Part shown: piece after piece, positions 9,100 through 16,843 of the stretch
Position numbering within the stretch: the stretch's first letter is position 1
Layout of the letters: each line of letters opens with the position of its first letter
Origin: an uncultured Thermofilaceae archaeon
GTDB lineage: Archaea > Thermoproteota > Thermoprotei > Thermofilales > Thermofilaceae
Assembly (NCBI GenBank): GCA_938036345.1
Contig: CALHPJ010000018.1
Location: 1 to 64,000, forward strand
Direction: 5' to 3'
DNA: 64,000 bases
Notes under the pieces: generated by a model
What the model was told of the DNA's origin: nothing
The model's database searches: none
The model's input: only the letters and a program-made list of their open reading frames with translations
Made by a program: the position numbers and the translations under genes

Positions 9100-10308
9100 A
9101 TGCCTGGTGTGCAGATAGGTATCGTGGGGAAACCCAATGTCGGTAAAAGCACTTTTTTCGCTGCGGCTACGCTGCACGATGTAAAAATCGCCCCTTATCC
9201 GTTTACCACAATAGAACCTAATGTTGGCATCGGATACGTCAGGTTTAAGTGCGTGTGCAAAGAGCTTGGGGTTAAAGATAATCCCCGCAACTCGTTATGC
9301 ATTGAGGGATGGAGGTTTGCCCCTATCGAGCTAGTAGACGTGGCGGGGTTAGTACCCGAAGCATGGAAAGGTAGGGGATTGGGTAATAGGTTCCTCGACC
9401 ACCTTCGGAGGGCGGGCGCTCTAATACACGTAGTCGACGCGGCCGGCTCGACCGACTCTGAGGGCAGACCTGTAGAACAAGGCTCCCACGATCCTCTCGC
9501 AGACATAGAGTTTCTGGAAAGGGAATTGGATATGTGGATTTTTGGTATGCTAGAGAAGGACTGGAAGCGCTTTGCCATGACTGTGGAGGCGATGGGCTCT
9601 AAATTGGATAAAGAGCTTTACAAAAGGCTCAGCGGCCTCAGCGTTAGTGAAGAGTCTATTTCGGAGGCTATAGATGCTGCCGGTCTACAGTCCAGAAAAC
9701 CCACTGCTTGGACCGCGGAAAACTTGCTCGAGTTTGTGAAAGAGTTAAGAGCCAGGGCAAAGCCCATGATTATAGCCGCTAACAAAGCCGACCAACCAGC
9801 GGCTAGGCAGAATATCGAGAGAATGCAAGAGGTGCTTAAGGGCAGGTATGTAGTCATCCCGACATCCGCCGAGGCTGAGTTGGTTCTCAGAAAAGCTGCG
9901 GCGGCGAGCCTTATAAAGTACTTGCCGGGCGATAACGATTTCGAAACTATTGGGAGACTCAACGAGAAGCAGGAGATCGCATTAGAACTAATACGGAAAA
10001 GGGTTTTGAAGGTGTGGGGGTCCACTGGCGTGCAGCAGGTTGTAAATACACTTGTGTTCGACATACTCGGCTATGTAGCCGTTTTCCCAGTTGCAGACGA
10101 GCATAAACTTTCTGATAACCAGGGGCGAGTCCTGCCAGACGTCTACCTCCTTAGGAGGGGTTCAACAGTCCGTGATCTGGCATATGCTATTCACAGCGAG
10201 TTTGGAGAGAAATTCATCACTGCTATAGATGCTGTAACCGGTAAAAGAATAGGTGCGGACGACCTTCTTGTACACAGATCCATAGTCAAAGTCGTAGCTG
10301 GGCGCTAG
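9100..10308 (+). CDS. YchF/OLA1-type (Obg family) translation-associated GTPase/ATPase
   Basis: A 402-residue P-loop NTPase: G1 GKPNVGKST, G3 DVAGLVP, G4 NKAD, a helical insert around residues 130-200, and a C-terminal TGS domain (about 320-400, with RRGSTVRDLAYAIH). Archaeal and eukaryotic YchF proteins bind ribosomes and can prefer ATP; the exact role is unknown. The sequence MPGVQIGIVGKPNVGKST at the chosen ATG matches the usual family start. Upstream GTG codons are in frame but lie over the promoter. Confidence 0.92.
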   Translation: MPGVQIGIVGKPNVGKSTFFAAATLHDVKIAPYPFTTIEPNVGIGYVRFKCVCKELGVKDNPRNSLCIEGWRFAPIELVDVAGLVPEAWKGRGLGNRFLDHLRRAGALIHVVDAAGSTDSEGRPVEQGSHDPLADIEFLERELDMWIFGMLEKDWKRFAMTVEAMGSKLDKELYKRLSGLSVSEESISEAIDAAGLQSRKPTAWTAENLLEFVKELRARAKPMIIAANKADQPAARQNIERMQEVLKGRYVVIPTSAEAELVLRKAAAASLIKYLPGDNDFETIGRLNEKQEIALELIRKRVLKVWGSTGVQQVVNTLVFDILGYVAVFPVADEHKLSDNQGRVLPDVYLLRRGSTVRDLAYAIHSEFGEKFITAIDAVTGKRIGADDLLVHRSIVKVVAGR

Positions 10309-10353
10309 TCGTGCCACTACTCTTAAATCTGCATAGTCCCCCAGCAGTAGAGG

Positions 10354-11211
10354 GTGCAGGCAGTGCCGCTCGTTGAATTAAAAGGCGTTCACTTCAAGTA
10401 CGCAGGTAGCGATGAGTATTCGTTGAAGGGCGTATCTTTCTCCGCTAGTAGAGGTGAGTGCGTCCTACTTGTAGGACCTTCCGGTTGCGGCAAGAGCACA
10501 CTGCTGCGCGTTCTCAATGGGCTGATCCCACATTTCTACGAAGGTGACTTGGAGGGAGAGGCCACGGTAGCCGGCCTAGACGTGCGTAGTACACCTATCC
10601 ACGTATTGGCGAAGCACGTCGGGATGGTTTTTCAAGACCCTGAAAATCAGCTCTTCCTCTCAAGCGTGGAAAGGGAAATAGCCTTCGGCTTAGAGAACAT
10701 GGGGTTAGCTAGAGCGGAGATAAAGAGGCGTGTTGAGGAAACCCTAAGGGTTTTTGGGCTGGAGGAATTGCGGTATAAAGCCCCCTACGAGCTGAGCGGT
10801 GGTCAACAGCAAAAAGTGGCTATAGCCTCGATTATGGCCATGGAGCCCGAGGTACTAGTGCTGGATGAGCCTACGGCGAATCTCGACCCCTTAAGTGCTT
10901 TAGAAATACTTTCGCTCGTAAATGTGTTAGTTAAGGATGAGGGATTACTCACGATCATAGTGGAACATCGACTGGAGCTTGCTCTTAAGTTTGCAACACG
11001 CTTGGTCGTAATGAACGACGGAAGGTTGGTGTTCGACGGAGATCCCCGCACCGGAGTCCTCTTCACCCATCGCTTGATTGGCTATCCCCCTGTGGTCATA
11101 ACTTACAACTTGGTGAGACGGAGGGGCTTGACCGAAAACTTCACCCCTCTAACTCCCGAGGAGCTGGCTGAAGTGGTGGCTGAGGCATGCTCAAGGAGGA
11201 AGCAATCATAG
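10354..11211 (+). CDS. ecfA1: Energy-coupling factor transporter ATPase EcfA1
   Basis: A 285-residue ABC ATPase of a group II ECF importer. Walker A is GPSGCGKST, the Q-loop VFQDPENQLF, the signature LSGGQQQKVAIA, and Walker B VLVLDEPTANLDP. The PENQLF form after the Q-loop is typical of EcfA. It starts with GTG (alternative GTG nine bases on) and its 3' end overlaps ecfA2 by 25 bases. Together with ecfA2 and ecfT it powers vitamin or metal uptake once an S-component joins; no S-component is nearby. Confidence 0.93.
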   Translation: MQAVPLVELKGVHFKYAGSDEYSLKGVSFSASRGECVLLVGPSGCGKSTLLRVLNGLIPHFYEGDLEGEATVAGLDVRSTPIHVLAKHVGMVFQDPENQLFLSSVEREIAFGLENMGLARAEIKRRVEETLRVFGLEELRYKAPYELSGGQQQKVAIASIMAMEPEVLVLDEPTANLDPLSALEILSLVNVLVKDEGLLTIIVEHRLELALKFATRLVVMNDGRLVFDGDPRTGVLFTHRLIGYPPVVITYNLVRRRGLTENFTPLTPEELAEVVAEACSRRKQS

Positions 11212-12041
11212 TTAAGGACGTGTATTTCTCGTACAACGGCTTTGAAGTTCTCAAAGGTGTATCGTTAACGGTGAGGACCGGGGAAGTACTTGCGCTGATG
11301 GGAGAAAATGGTGCTGGGAAAACCACACTAATAAAGCACTTTAACGGTTTGTTGAAACCGCAGAAAGGTAGGGTGCTTGTCTTTGGTAAAGATACGCGGG
11401 AAGCGAGCGTCGCCCAACTGGCTAGACGGGTCGGCCTCGTGTTTCAAAACCCAGACCATCAACTTTTTGCAGAAAGCGTCGAAGAAGAAATACTGTTCAC
11501 TCTAAGGAACATGGGATACCCGGAAAGCCGTGTAAAGGAGCGCTGCGAGTATGTTCTCCGGTTATTTGATTTGGATAAGTACAGGCAGCGGTCGCCCTAC
11601 ACGTTGAGTATCGGTGAAAGGAAGAGGCTGGCAATAGCCGCCGTCGTGAGCCACGACCCAGACGTGCTTGTCTTAGACGAACCAACAGCTGGACAAGATT
11701 ACTTCAATAAGAGCAAGCTAGCCAGGATAATTAACGCAATGAAAATGAAGGGGAAGGGTATTGTAATAGTCACACACGACGTGGAGTTCGCTGTCCAAAT
11801 CGCGGATAGGGTGGCTTTGATGGCGAATGGGAGAGTAATAAAGGTAGGGTCGGCTAGAGACGTACTCACTGATGAGAAGGGTTTAAGGGCCGCCAGACTA
11901 CTGCCACCACAAATCGCGTGGACAGCGTCGCTTTTGATACAGAAAGGTTTTACCATGTCGCGAATACCCATGCTTCCCGGGGAACTTTACTTTGAGCTTG
12001 CAAGAATGCTCGATTCCCGAGGGGAAGGTGGTAACTTATGA
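11187..12041 (+). CDS. ecfA2: Energy-coupling factor transporter ATPase EcfA2
   Basis: The second ATPase, 284 residues: Walker A GENGAGKTT, Q-loop VFQNPDHQLF, signature LSIGERKRLAIA, Walker B VLVLDEPTAGQDY. The signature reads LSIGE instead of LSGGQ, a common asymmetry in paired ECF ATPases. The ATG lies inside the end of ecfA1, and the stop overlaps the ecfT start as ATGA, so all three are translationally coupled. Confidence 0.92.
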   Translation: MLKEEAIIVKDVYFSYNGFEVLKGVSLTVRTGEVLALMGENGAGKTTLIKHFNGLLKPQKGRVLVFGKDTREASVAQLARRVGLVFQNPDHQLFAESVEEEILFTLRNMGYPESRVKERCEYVLRLFDLDKYRQRSPYTLSIGERKRLAIAAVVSHDPDVLVLDEPTAGQDYFNKSKLARIINAMKMKGKGIVIVTHDVEFAVQIADRVALMANGRVIKVGSARDVLTDEKGLRAARLLPPQIAWTASLLIQKGFTMSRIPMLPGELYFELARMLDSRGEGGNL

Positions 12042-12814
12042 GCAGAGTTTTCGATATTTTCAGGTTCAGGCAAAAAAAGACACCTTTGCATTCGCTAGAC
12101 CCCAGGGCAAAGTTTGCGATTTTGCTAGCTCTTAGCGCCGCCTCCCTTGCTTTCTCTGATCCTTTCAGCCTTTCACTTCTCCTGCTAGTTGAGGTAATTT
12201 TACTCAAAATAGCTAAATCGCTTTCTGAATTGATTAGTTCATTAAGGGGTTTAACTTCTATAATGATTTTAATATTTATATTAAATTATTTAACATTACC
12301 CTCCGGTAGGCTGTACACCTCGATCGCGATGTCTTTGAGGTTTTTGAGCCTTGCAACGGCTTTCTCGGTTTTCTTTCTAACAACAACCCCTGACGAGCTA
12401 TCTACCGCGCTTGAAGTATCCGGGGTCCCCCGAGAGTACACGATGATGTTTACAATGTCACTGCGTTTCGTTCCATCTCTGGCTAGGGATTTGCAAACGG
12501 TATCCGATGCTCTCAGAGCCCGGGGTTTGGAATTAGAACGCGGTGGTTTAAGAGAGCGGTTGAGAAATTACACGTATCTCCTAGTTCCACTATTAGTCTA
12601 TGAACTGAGGAGAAGTCTTATGGTTGCTGAGGCTTTAGAAGCCAGGGGCTTCGGAGCAGTCAGGAAAGTTGAACCTTTTTACGAACTCCGATTCAGAGCA
12701 AAAGACTACCTTACCCTAGCTCTCAGCTGCTGCGCTCTTTTAATCATTGCCCTTCTACATTTAACCAAAGTTTACTCGGTTTTCACGTCTGAGCTTGCCA
12801 GAATTATACCTTAA
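12038..12814 (+). CDS. ecfT: ECF transporter transmembrane protein EcfT (CbiQ family)
   Basis: A 258-residue membrane protein with about five or six hydrophobic spans (for example LLLLVEVILLKIA, MILIFILNYLTL and LTLALSCCALLIIALL). Two Ala-Arg-Gly coupling motifs sit in ALRARGLEL and ALEARGFGA; these contact the two EcfA ATPases. Start overlaps the ecfA2 stop (ATGA). The substrate depends on an S-protein encoded elsewhere. Confidence 0.92.
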   Translation: MSRVFDIFRFRQKKTPLHSLDPRAKFAILLALSAASLAFSDPFSLSLLLLVEVILLKIAKSLSELISSLRGLTSIMILIFILNYLTLPSGRLYTSIAMSLRFLSLATAFSVFFLTTTPDELSTALEVSGVPREYTMMFTMSLRFVPSLARDLQTVSDALRARGLELERGGLRERLRNYTYLLVPLLVYELRRSLMVAEALEARGFGAVRKVEPFYELRFRAKDYLTLALSCCALLIIALLHLTKVYSVFTSELARIIP

Positions 12815-12844
12815 CTTGAACCCTAAGAGTAGCAGCGATGCCCT

Positions 12845-12876
12845 GCTGCGTGCTCACTAATTAGTGAGCATGCAGC
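12845..12876. promoter_or_regulatory. 32-bp near-perfect palindrome between ecfT and serA
   Basis: Two 16-base arms with one mismatch (G/T) and no spacer. The inner 20 bases TGCTCACTAATTAGTGAGCA are a perfect palindrome. It lies about 30 bases after the ecfT stop and roughly 110 bases before the serA start. A dimeric-regulator operator or a transcript-end hairpin are both possible; no run of T follows it, which favours a protein-binding site. Confidence 0.55.
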
Positions 12877-12986
12877 TAGATTTTATTGGTCCTCAATGGA
12901 GGAGTAACACATTTCCATTTTCATGTATCATGCTTGCTACCTGGTTCAGGTAACTCTAGGATAAACCATTTACAGTGGAAAGTTAC

Positions 12987-13931
12987 ATGAAGCCTGTGCC
13001 TAGAATCCTTGTTTGCGATCCGTTGCCGGGGAAGCTCATTGAATTTTTGAGAGGAAAAGGCTTTGAGGTGGACGTGGTTCAAAGCCCTCCGCCAGACATT
13101 TTGCGCCAAATAATCGCTGACTACGATGCGGTGATAGTTAGAAGTGCGACAAAGGTAACTGCTGAAGTAATAAAAGCGGGCAAGAGGCTGAGATTAATAG
13201 CTAGAGCAGGAGCTGGGGTAGACAACATAGATGTAGGGGCGGCACTAGAGCGGGGAGTAAGGGTAGTGAACACGCCTGAAGCTGTTTCAAACGCGGTAGC
13301 GGAGTTAACTATCTGCCTTGCGCTTTCCTTGATAAGGTCGGTGCCCCCAGCGGTCGAGAGCTTAAAGTCCGGGAAATGGGAAAAAAGGCTATTCGTTGGG
13401 AGGGAGCTATCGGGATTGACTGTGGGTGTAGTGGGCCTAGGCAATATTGGAACTCTTGTAGCAGCGAAGATGAAAGCCCTTGGTGCAAAAGTGATCGCGT
13501 ACAGGCGTAACGTGAATGAGCTAAGGAAGGATGCAGAAAGGCTTGGAATAGAGGCTGCCAAAAGCTTAGAAGACCTACTTAAAAGGAGCGAGCTAGTGAC
13601 ATTGCACGTACCTTATGACTCCAGTACACACCACCTTATAAGCGAGTCCAGTATTCGGCTAATGCCTAGAGCCTCCTACCTCATAAATACTTCCAGGGCT
13701 TGGATCGTTGATGGAAAAGCTCTATTAGCTGCTCTGAACAATGGAGTTTTAGAGGGGGCGGCTATTGACGTACACTACAACGAGCCCCCTCGCGAAGACT
13801 GGGAATGGGAACTTATAAGGCATCCACGCGTAATAGCAACCCCGCATATAGGAGCGCAGACTAGAGAGGCCAACGAGAGGATTGCCGTGCAGTTGGCCGA
13901 AAAGATAATTGCCGAATTCGCTGAAGCATAG
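12987..13931 (+). CDS. serA: D-3-phosphoglycerate dehydrogenase-like D-2-hydroxyacid dehydrogenase
   Basis: A 314-residue NAD-dependent dehydrogenase, short form without the ACT/ASB regulatory tail. It shows the substrate-binding RAGAGVDNID, the NAD motif GLGNIG, the catalytic Arg in NTSRAWIVD, Glu in HYNEPP, and His in TPHIGAQT. In serine synthesis it would oxidise 3-phosphoglycerate. Other 2-hydroxyacids (glyoxylate reductase) cannot be excluded. A GTG four codons upstream is an alternative start. A palindrome lies in its upstream region. Confidence 0.85.
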   Translation: MKPVPRILVCDPLPGKLIEFLRGKGFEVDVVQSPPPDILRQIIADYDAVIVRSATKVTAEVIKAGKRLRLIARAGAGVDNIDVGAALERGVRVVNTPEAVSNAVAELTICLALSLIRSVPPAVESLKSGKWEKRLFVGRELSGLTVGVVGLGNIGTLVAAKMKALGAKVIAYRRNVNELRKDAERLGIEAAKSLEDLLKRSELVTLHVPYDSSTHHLISESSIRLMPRASYLINTSRAWIVDGKALLAALNNGVLEGAAIDVHYNEPPREDWEWELIRHPRVIATPHIGAQTREANERIAVQLAEKIIAEFAEA

Positions 13932-13970
13932 CGTGCAGTTTTTAAAGGGAGGCTTCGACTCTCTGTAACT

Positions 13971-14498
13971 ATGGGGTACTACAAATACGTTGCCCAGCTG
14001 TGGAAGCGGCCACTAAGCAAACCTCTAGTTGAGTTGTACAAGAAGAGGTTGATCGAGTGGAGACGGCAACCATCAATTGTTAGGGTCGAGAAACCCACGC
14101 GTATAAACCGGGCCCGCGCCTTGGGCTACAAGGCTAAGCAAGGTTTCGTCATCGTTAGGGTTCGAGTTCGGAAAGGCGGCCTAAATAGACCTAGACCCAG
14201 GTCTGGAAGGAGGCCCAAAAGAATGGGGGCAGTTAAGTACACTCCTCACAAAAGTTCACAGCTTATAGCTGAAGAGAGGGCTGCAAGGAAATACCCCAAC
14301 CTAGTTGTGCTTGGGTCGTATTGGGCCGGAGAAGACGGTGAACACGAATGGTATGAGGTAGTCATGGTTGATCCTGAACATCCCTGCGTTAAAAGCGATC
14401 CCGAGAGGAACTGGGTATGCGGGGTAAGTAAAAAGGTCAAATATAAACCCGATAAAATAAAAAGAATTCTTGATAAAATAGAGAAGGAAACTGGATAG
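13971..14498 (+). CDS. rpl15e: Large ribosomal subunit protein L15e
   Basis: A 175-residue protein with the highly conserved L15e core ([53 protein letters not shown]). It is shorter than the usual 190-plus residues. After NWVCGVSKK the tail is a lysine-rich helix-like sequence and lacks the common GLTSAGKK-type end. No frameshift explains this in the other frames. It opens a run of RNA-processing genes. Confidence 0.95.
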   Translation: MGYYKYVAQLWKRPLSKPLVELYKKRLIEWRRQPSIVRVEKPTRINRARALGYKAKQGFVIVRVRVRKGGLNRPRPRSGRRPKRMGAVKYTPHKSSQLIAEERAARKYPNLVVLGSYWAGEDGEHEWYEVVMVDPEHPCVKSDPERNWVCGVSKKVKYKPDKIKRILDKIEKETG

Positions 14499-14503
14499 AT
14501 TCC

Positions 14504-14953
14504 ATGAAGCCACTTGTTGGCCTTCTGGAAATTTCCACTCTTTGCCATGCTACCGAGGATCTAGAAAAGGTGAGGAGAAGCGTTATAAACCTGCTTCCAA
14601 CTGCTATTAAAACCTTATATGAAAACTCGATTAAAGTAAATTTGCTTGAAGGCTATTACGGGAATCCAATTTTCTTTCTTAATCTCAAAATAGAGGATCC
14701 CGCTCATGCAACTCTAATAGTCAGACACTTAGTGAAGAGTTTAGATCAGCTAGATATTGCAGGCTTGGAGACCGCGATTGGCTTACACCAGGACTCGAGC
14801 GGCAACCTATATCTGAGGTTTGATAAGCAGCAAGCCTATCTTGGGAGAGTTAAATTAAGTGACGGTGACGATGTTATTAAAGTAAAAATAAGATTTAAAC
14901 CGTTCGCGAAGCGTGAGTTTAAATCTAGAGGGTTAAAGGTTTTCCTAGAATGA
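14504..14953 (+). CDS. COG1325 predicted exosome-associated RNA-binding protein
   Basis: A 149-residue protein that I assign to COG1325 from its sequence and from position between L15e and the RNase P Rpp30 gene, the conserved archaeal order. It is related to the RNA-binding DUF54 family, and its function is unproven. Its stop overlaps the start of the following RNase P gene by four bases (ATGA). Confidence 0.78.
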   Translation: MKPLVGLLEISTLCHATEDLEKVRRSVINLLPTAIKTLYENSIKVNLLEGYYGNPIFFLNLKIEDPAHATLIVRHLVKSLDQLDIAGLETAIGLHQDSSGNLYLRFDKQQAYLGRVKLSDGDDVIKVKIRFKPFAKREFKSRGLKVFLE

Positions 14954-15705
14954 AGAGAAGGTTTTACGACCTATTTGTGAACATTGACTGCATCACGGAT
15001 GAAGTTCTTAATTATTTAAGAGAGCTCGGATTTAGCGGCGTTGGTGCCGCGGTTAATGTAGGGCAGTTACTCTCAGCGCCGGATTACTCGATGAAGCTTA
15101 TTGAGTCTTTAAGGCAGAAGGGTTTGGAATTGGGATTAGACGTAGCATCCAGGTTGACTATTGATAAACCGTTTGATGAAAATTTTATAAAGAAGATTTT
15201 AAGAAAATATAGAAAGAGATTCGAAATAATATCAATCCAATCTTCGAGAAGGGGGATTGTAGCCTTTGCCTGTAGAGATACTAGAGTCGACATCTTGACT
15301 CTTTCATTGGGCACTAAGATCTTCAGGGGTGACGTTGATTACATTAAAATGTACGATAAAAGGATTGAACTCACGTTAAGGTTGCTTCAGCAAGCCGATA
15401 TTTATGGAAAGGCTAAGGTTCTTGCCTACTATCAAGGCATGCTAAGGGAATTCTGCAACAAGAAGAAGATGTCTACCGCACTTTTGTTTTCCTCGGGCGC
15501 TCGGGATCGAGGAGACCTGCGCGACCCTAGAATGATGGCTTCAGTGCTCCACGTATTGGGTCTGAGCTACGATGAAGCATTGAACGTTATTTCCACGTAT
15601 CCAGCAAGACTTGTAAATGAGAATAGAGATAAGCTGAGAGGATTAGTGCCGGTGAGGGGGGTTAAGATACTGAAAAACGGGAATAAAGTCGAGTGTGGAA
15701 CTTAA
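14950..15705 (+). CDS. rnp3: Ribonuclease P protein component 3 (Rpp30)
   Basis: A 251-residue TIM-barrel protein of archaeal RNase P, which trims tRNA 5' leaders. Family features are the alternating strand/helix pattern and the C-terminal ATLLFSSGARDRGDLRDPR-like region, here ALLFSSGARDRGDLRDPR, followed by the LGLSYDEALNVISTYPARLV helix. It is coupled to the upstream gene by ATGA and is probably transcribed with rnp2 and psmA. Confidence 0.92.
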   Translation: MKRRFYDLFVNIDCITDEVLNYLRELGFSGVGAAVNVGQLLSAPDYSMKLIESLRQKGLELGLDVASRLTIDKPFDENFIKKILRKYRKRFEIISIQSSRRGIVAFACRDTRVDILTLSLGTKIFRGDVDYIKMYDKRIELTLRLLQQADIYGKAKVLAYYQGMLREFCNKKKMSTALLFSSGARDRGDLRDPRMMASVLHVLGLSYDEALNVISTYPARLVNENRDKLRGLVPVRGVKILKNGNKVECGT

Positions 15706-15773
15706 CGCAGTTTCTCTAGCTTGCTAAGAGAGGGGCTACACAAAATTTTTCCTGCACTCCAGTTCTTCGCGGT

Positions 15774-16076
15774 ATGACTTACCGTTACATCGTACTCCGC
15801 ATGCAGGAGGCTGCTAACCTATCTTCGGAAATTACTAACTCGGTACTAGAGCTGTGGGGTGTAAAGGGGTTAGCGGACGCGATGCCTGAGGTGGTCCACT
15901 TAGATTCAGCAAACGGTATCGCAATTCTCCGAGTGAAAAGGGAGGGAATGCATTTGGTTAGAGCAGCTCTCGCCGCGTACCGTAAGCAATTGGCGATTAT
16001 ACTAAAAGTAACTGGGTCCTACAAGAAAGCACTAAGGTTGATAGAGAGTATGGGCAGTAAAAAACCAACTTTTTAA
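15774..16076 (+). CDS. rnp2: Ribonuclease P protein component 2 (Pop5)
   Basis: A 100-residue Pop5/Rpp14 family protein that pairs with Rpp30 and stabilises the catalytic domain of RNase P RNA. The N-terminal MTYRYIVLRM strand and the region GIAILRVKREGMHLVRAALA match the family. Located 68 bases after rnp3 and 20 bases before psmA. Confidence 0.86.
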   Translation: MTYRYIVLRMQEAANLSSEITNSVLELWGVKGLADAMPEVVHLDSANGIAILRVKREGMHLVRAALAAYRKQLAIILKVTGSYKKALRLIESMGSKKPTF

Positions 16077-16096
16077 GGGCGACATGCGGTACTTCT

Positions 16097-16828
16097 GTGG
16101 TGGACGAGATGTTTACGCCTCCAGGAGTGGGCTACGATAGAGCCGTTGCGTTATTCTCACCCGATGGAAGACTCTTCCAGGTAGAGTATGCGCACGAGGC
16201 TGTTAGAAAGGGTTCCACAACTTTAGGAATCAAGGTGGCTGAGGGAGTTGTCCTAGCTGCAGAGAAAAGACAACCCACTAGGCTGGCTGAAAGTGCAGAG
16301 AAAATCAAGAGAATTGATGAACATATAGGTTTAGCTTTTTCGGGTTTATTCGGAGATGCTAGAGTATTGATAGATGATGCAAGAGTTTACGCACAAATAT
16401 ATAGGCTCACATATGGTGAACGGATACCGGTAGAATTGCTAGCTAAGAGGATATGCGATATAAAGCAGGTTTACACGCAGCACGGAGGCGTTAGGCCTTT
16501 TGGCGTATCTTTTTTGATAGCTGGTGTAGATAGGCACGGACCGCATCTAATAATGACGGATCCTGGCGGAAGCTATATGAGCTATAAAGCTGAAGCCGTA
16601 GGTGCTGGGGCTCAAGCAGTAAGAGAGTTCCTAGAGGAGACCCATAACGACAATGTGAGCCTTGAAGAAGCAATACTGTTGGCACTAAGAGCGCTTGATA
16701 AAGCTGTTGAAGGCGGAATAGCGCCTCACAGGGTGGAGATAGCTATAGTTGCAGTAAAAGATCAAACATTCAGAATGCTGGCACAAAATGAGATTAACGA
16801 ATATTTTAATAAAATGCATCGAAAATAA
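16097..16828 (+). CDS. psmA: 20S proteasome alpha subunit
   Basis: A 243-residue alpha subunit: the gate region YDRAVALFSPDGRLFQVEYA near the N-terminus, the alpha-type signature, and AEAVGAGAQAVREFLEE. It lacks the N-terminal Thr of beta subunits, as expected. Two GTG codons and an ATG at 16109 are possible starts. It sits after rnp2 as in other archaea, but SBDS, Rrp4 and Rrp41 do not follow. Confidence 0.95.
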   Translation: MVDEMFTPPGVGYDRAVALFSPDGRLFQVEYAHEAVRKGSTTLGIKVAEGVVLAAEKRQPTRLAESAEKIKRIDEHIGLAFSGLFGDARVLIDDARVYAQIYRLTYGERIPVELLAKRICDIKQVYTQHGGVRPFGVSFLIAGVDRHGPHLIMTDPGGSYMSYKAEAVGAGAQAVREFLEETHNDNVSLEEAILLALRALDKAVEGGIAPHRVEIAIVAVKDQTFRMLAQNEINEYFNKMHRK

Positions 16829-16843
16829 CAATAATTAAGCTAA

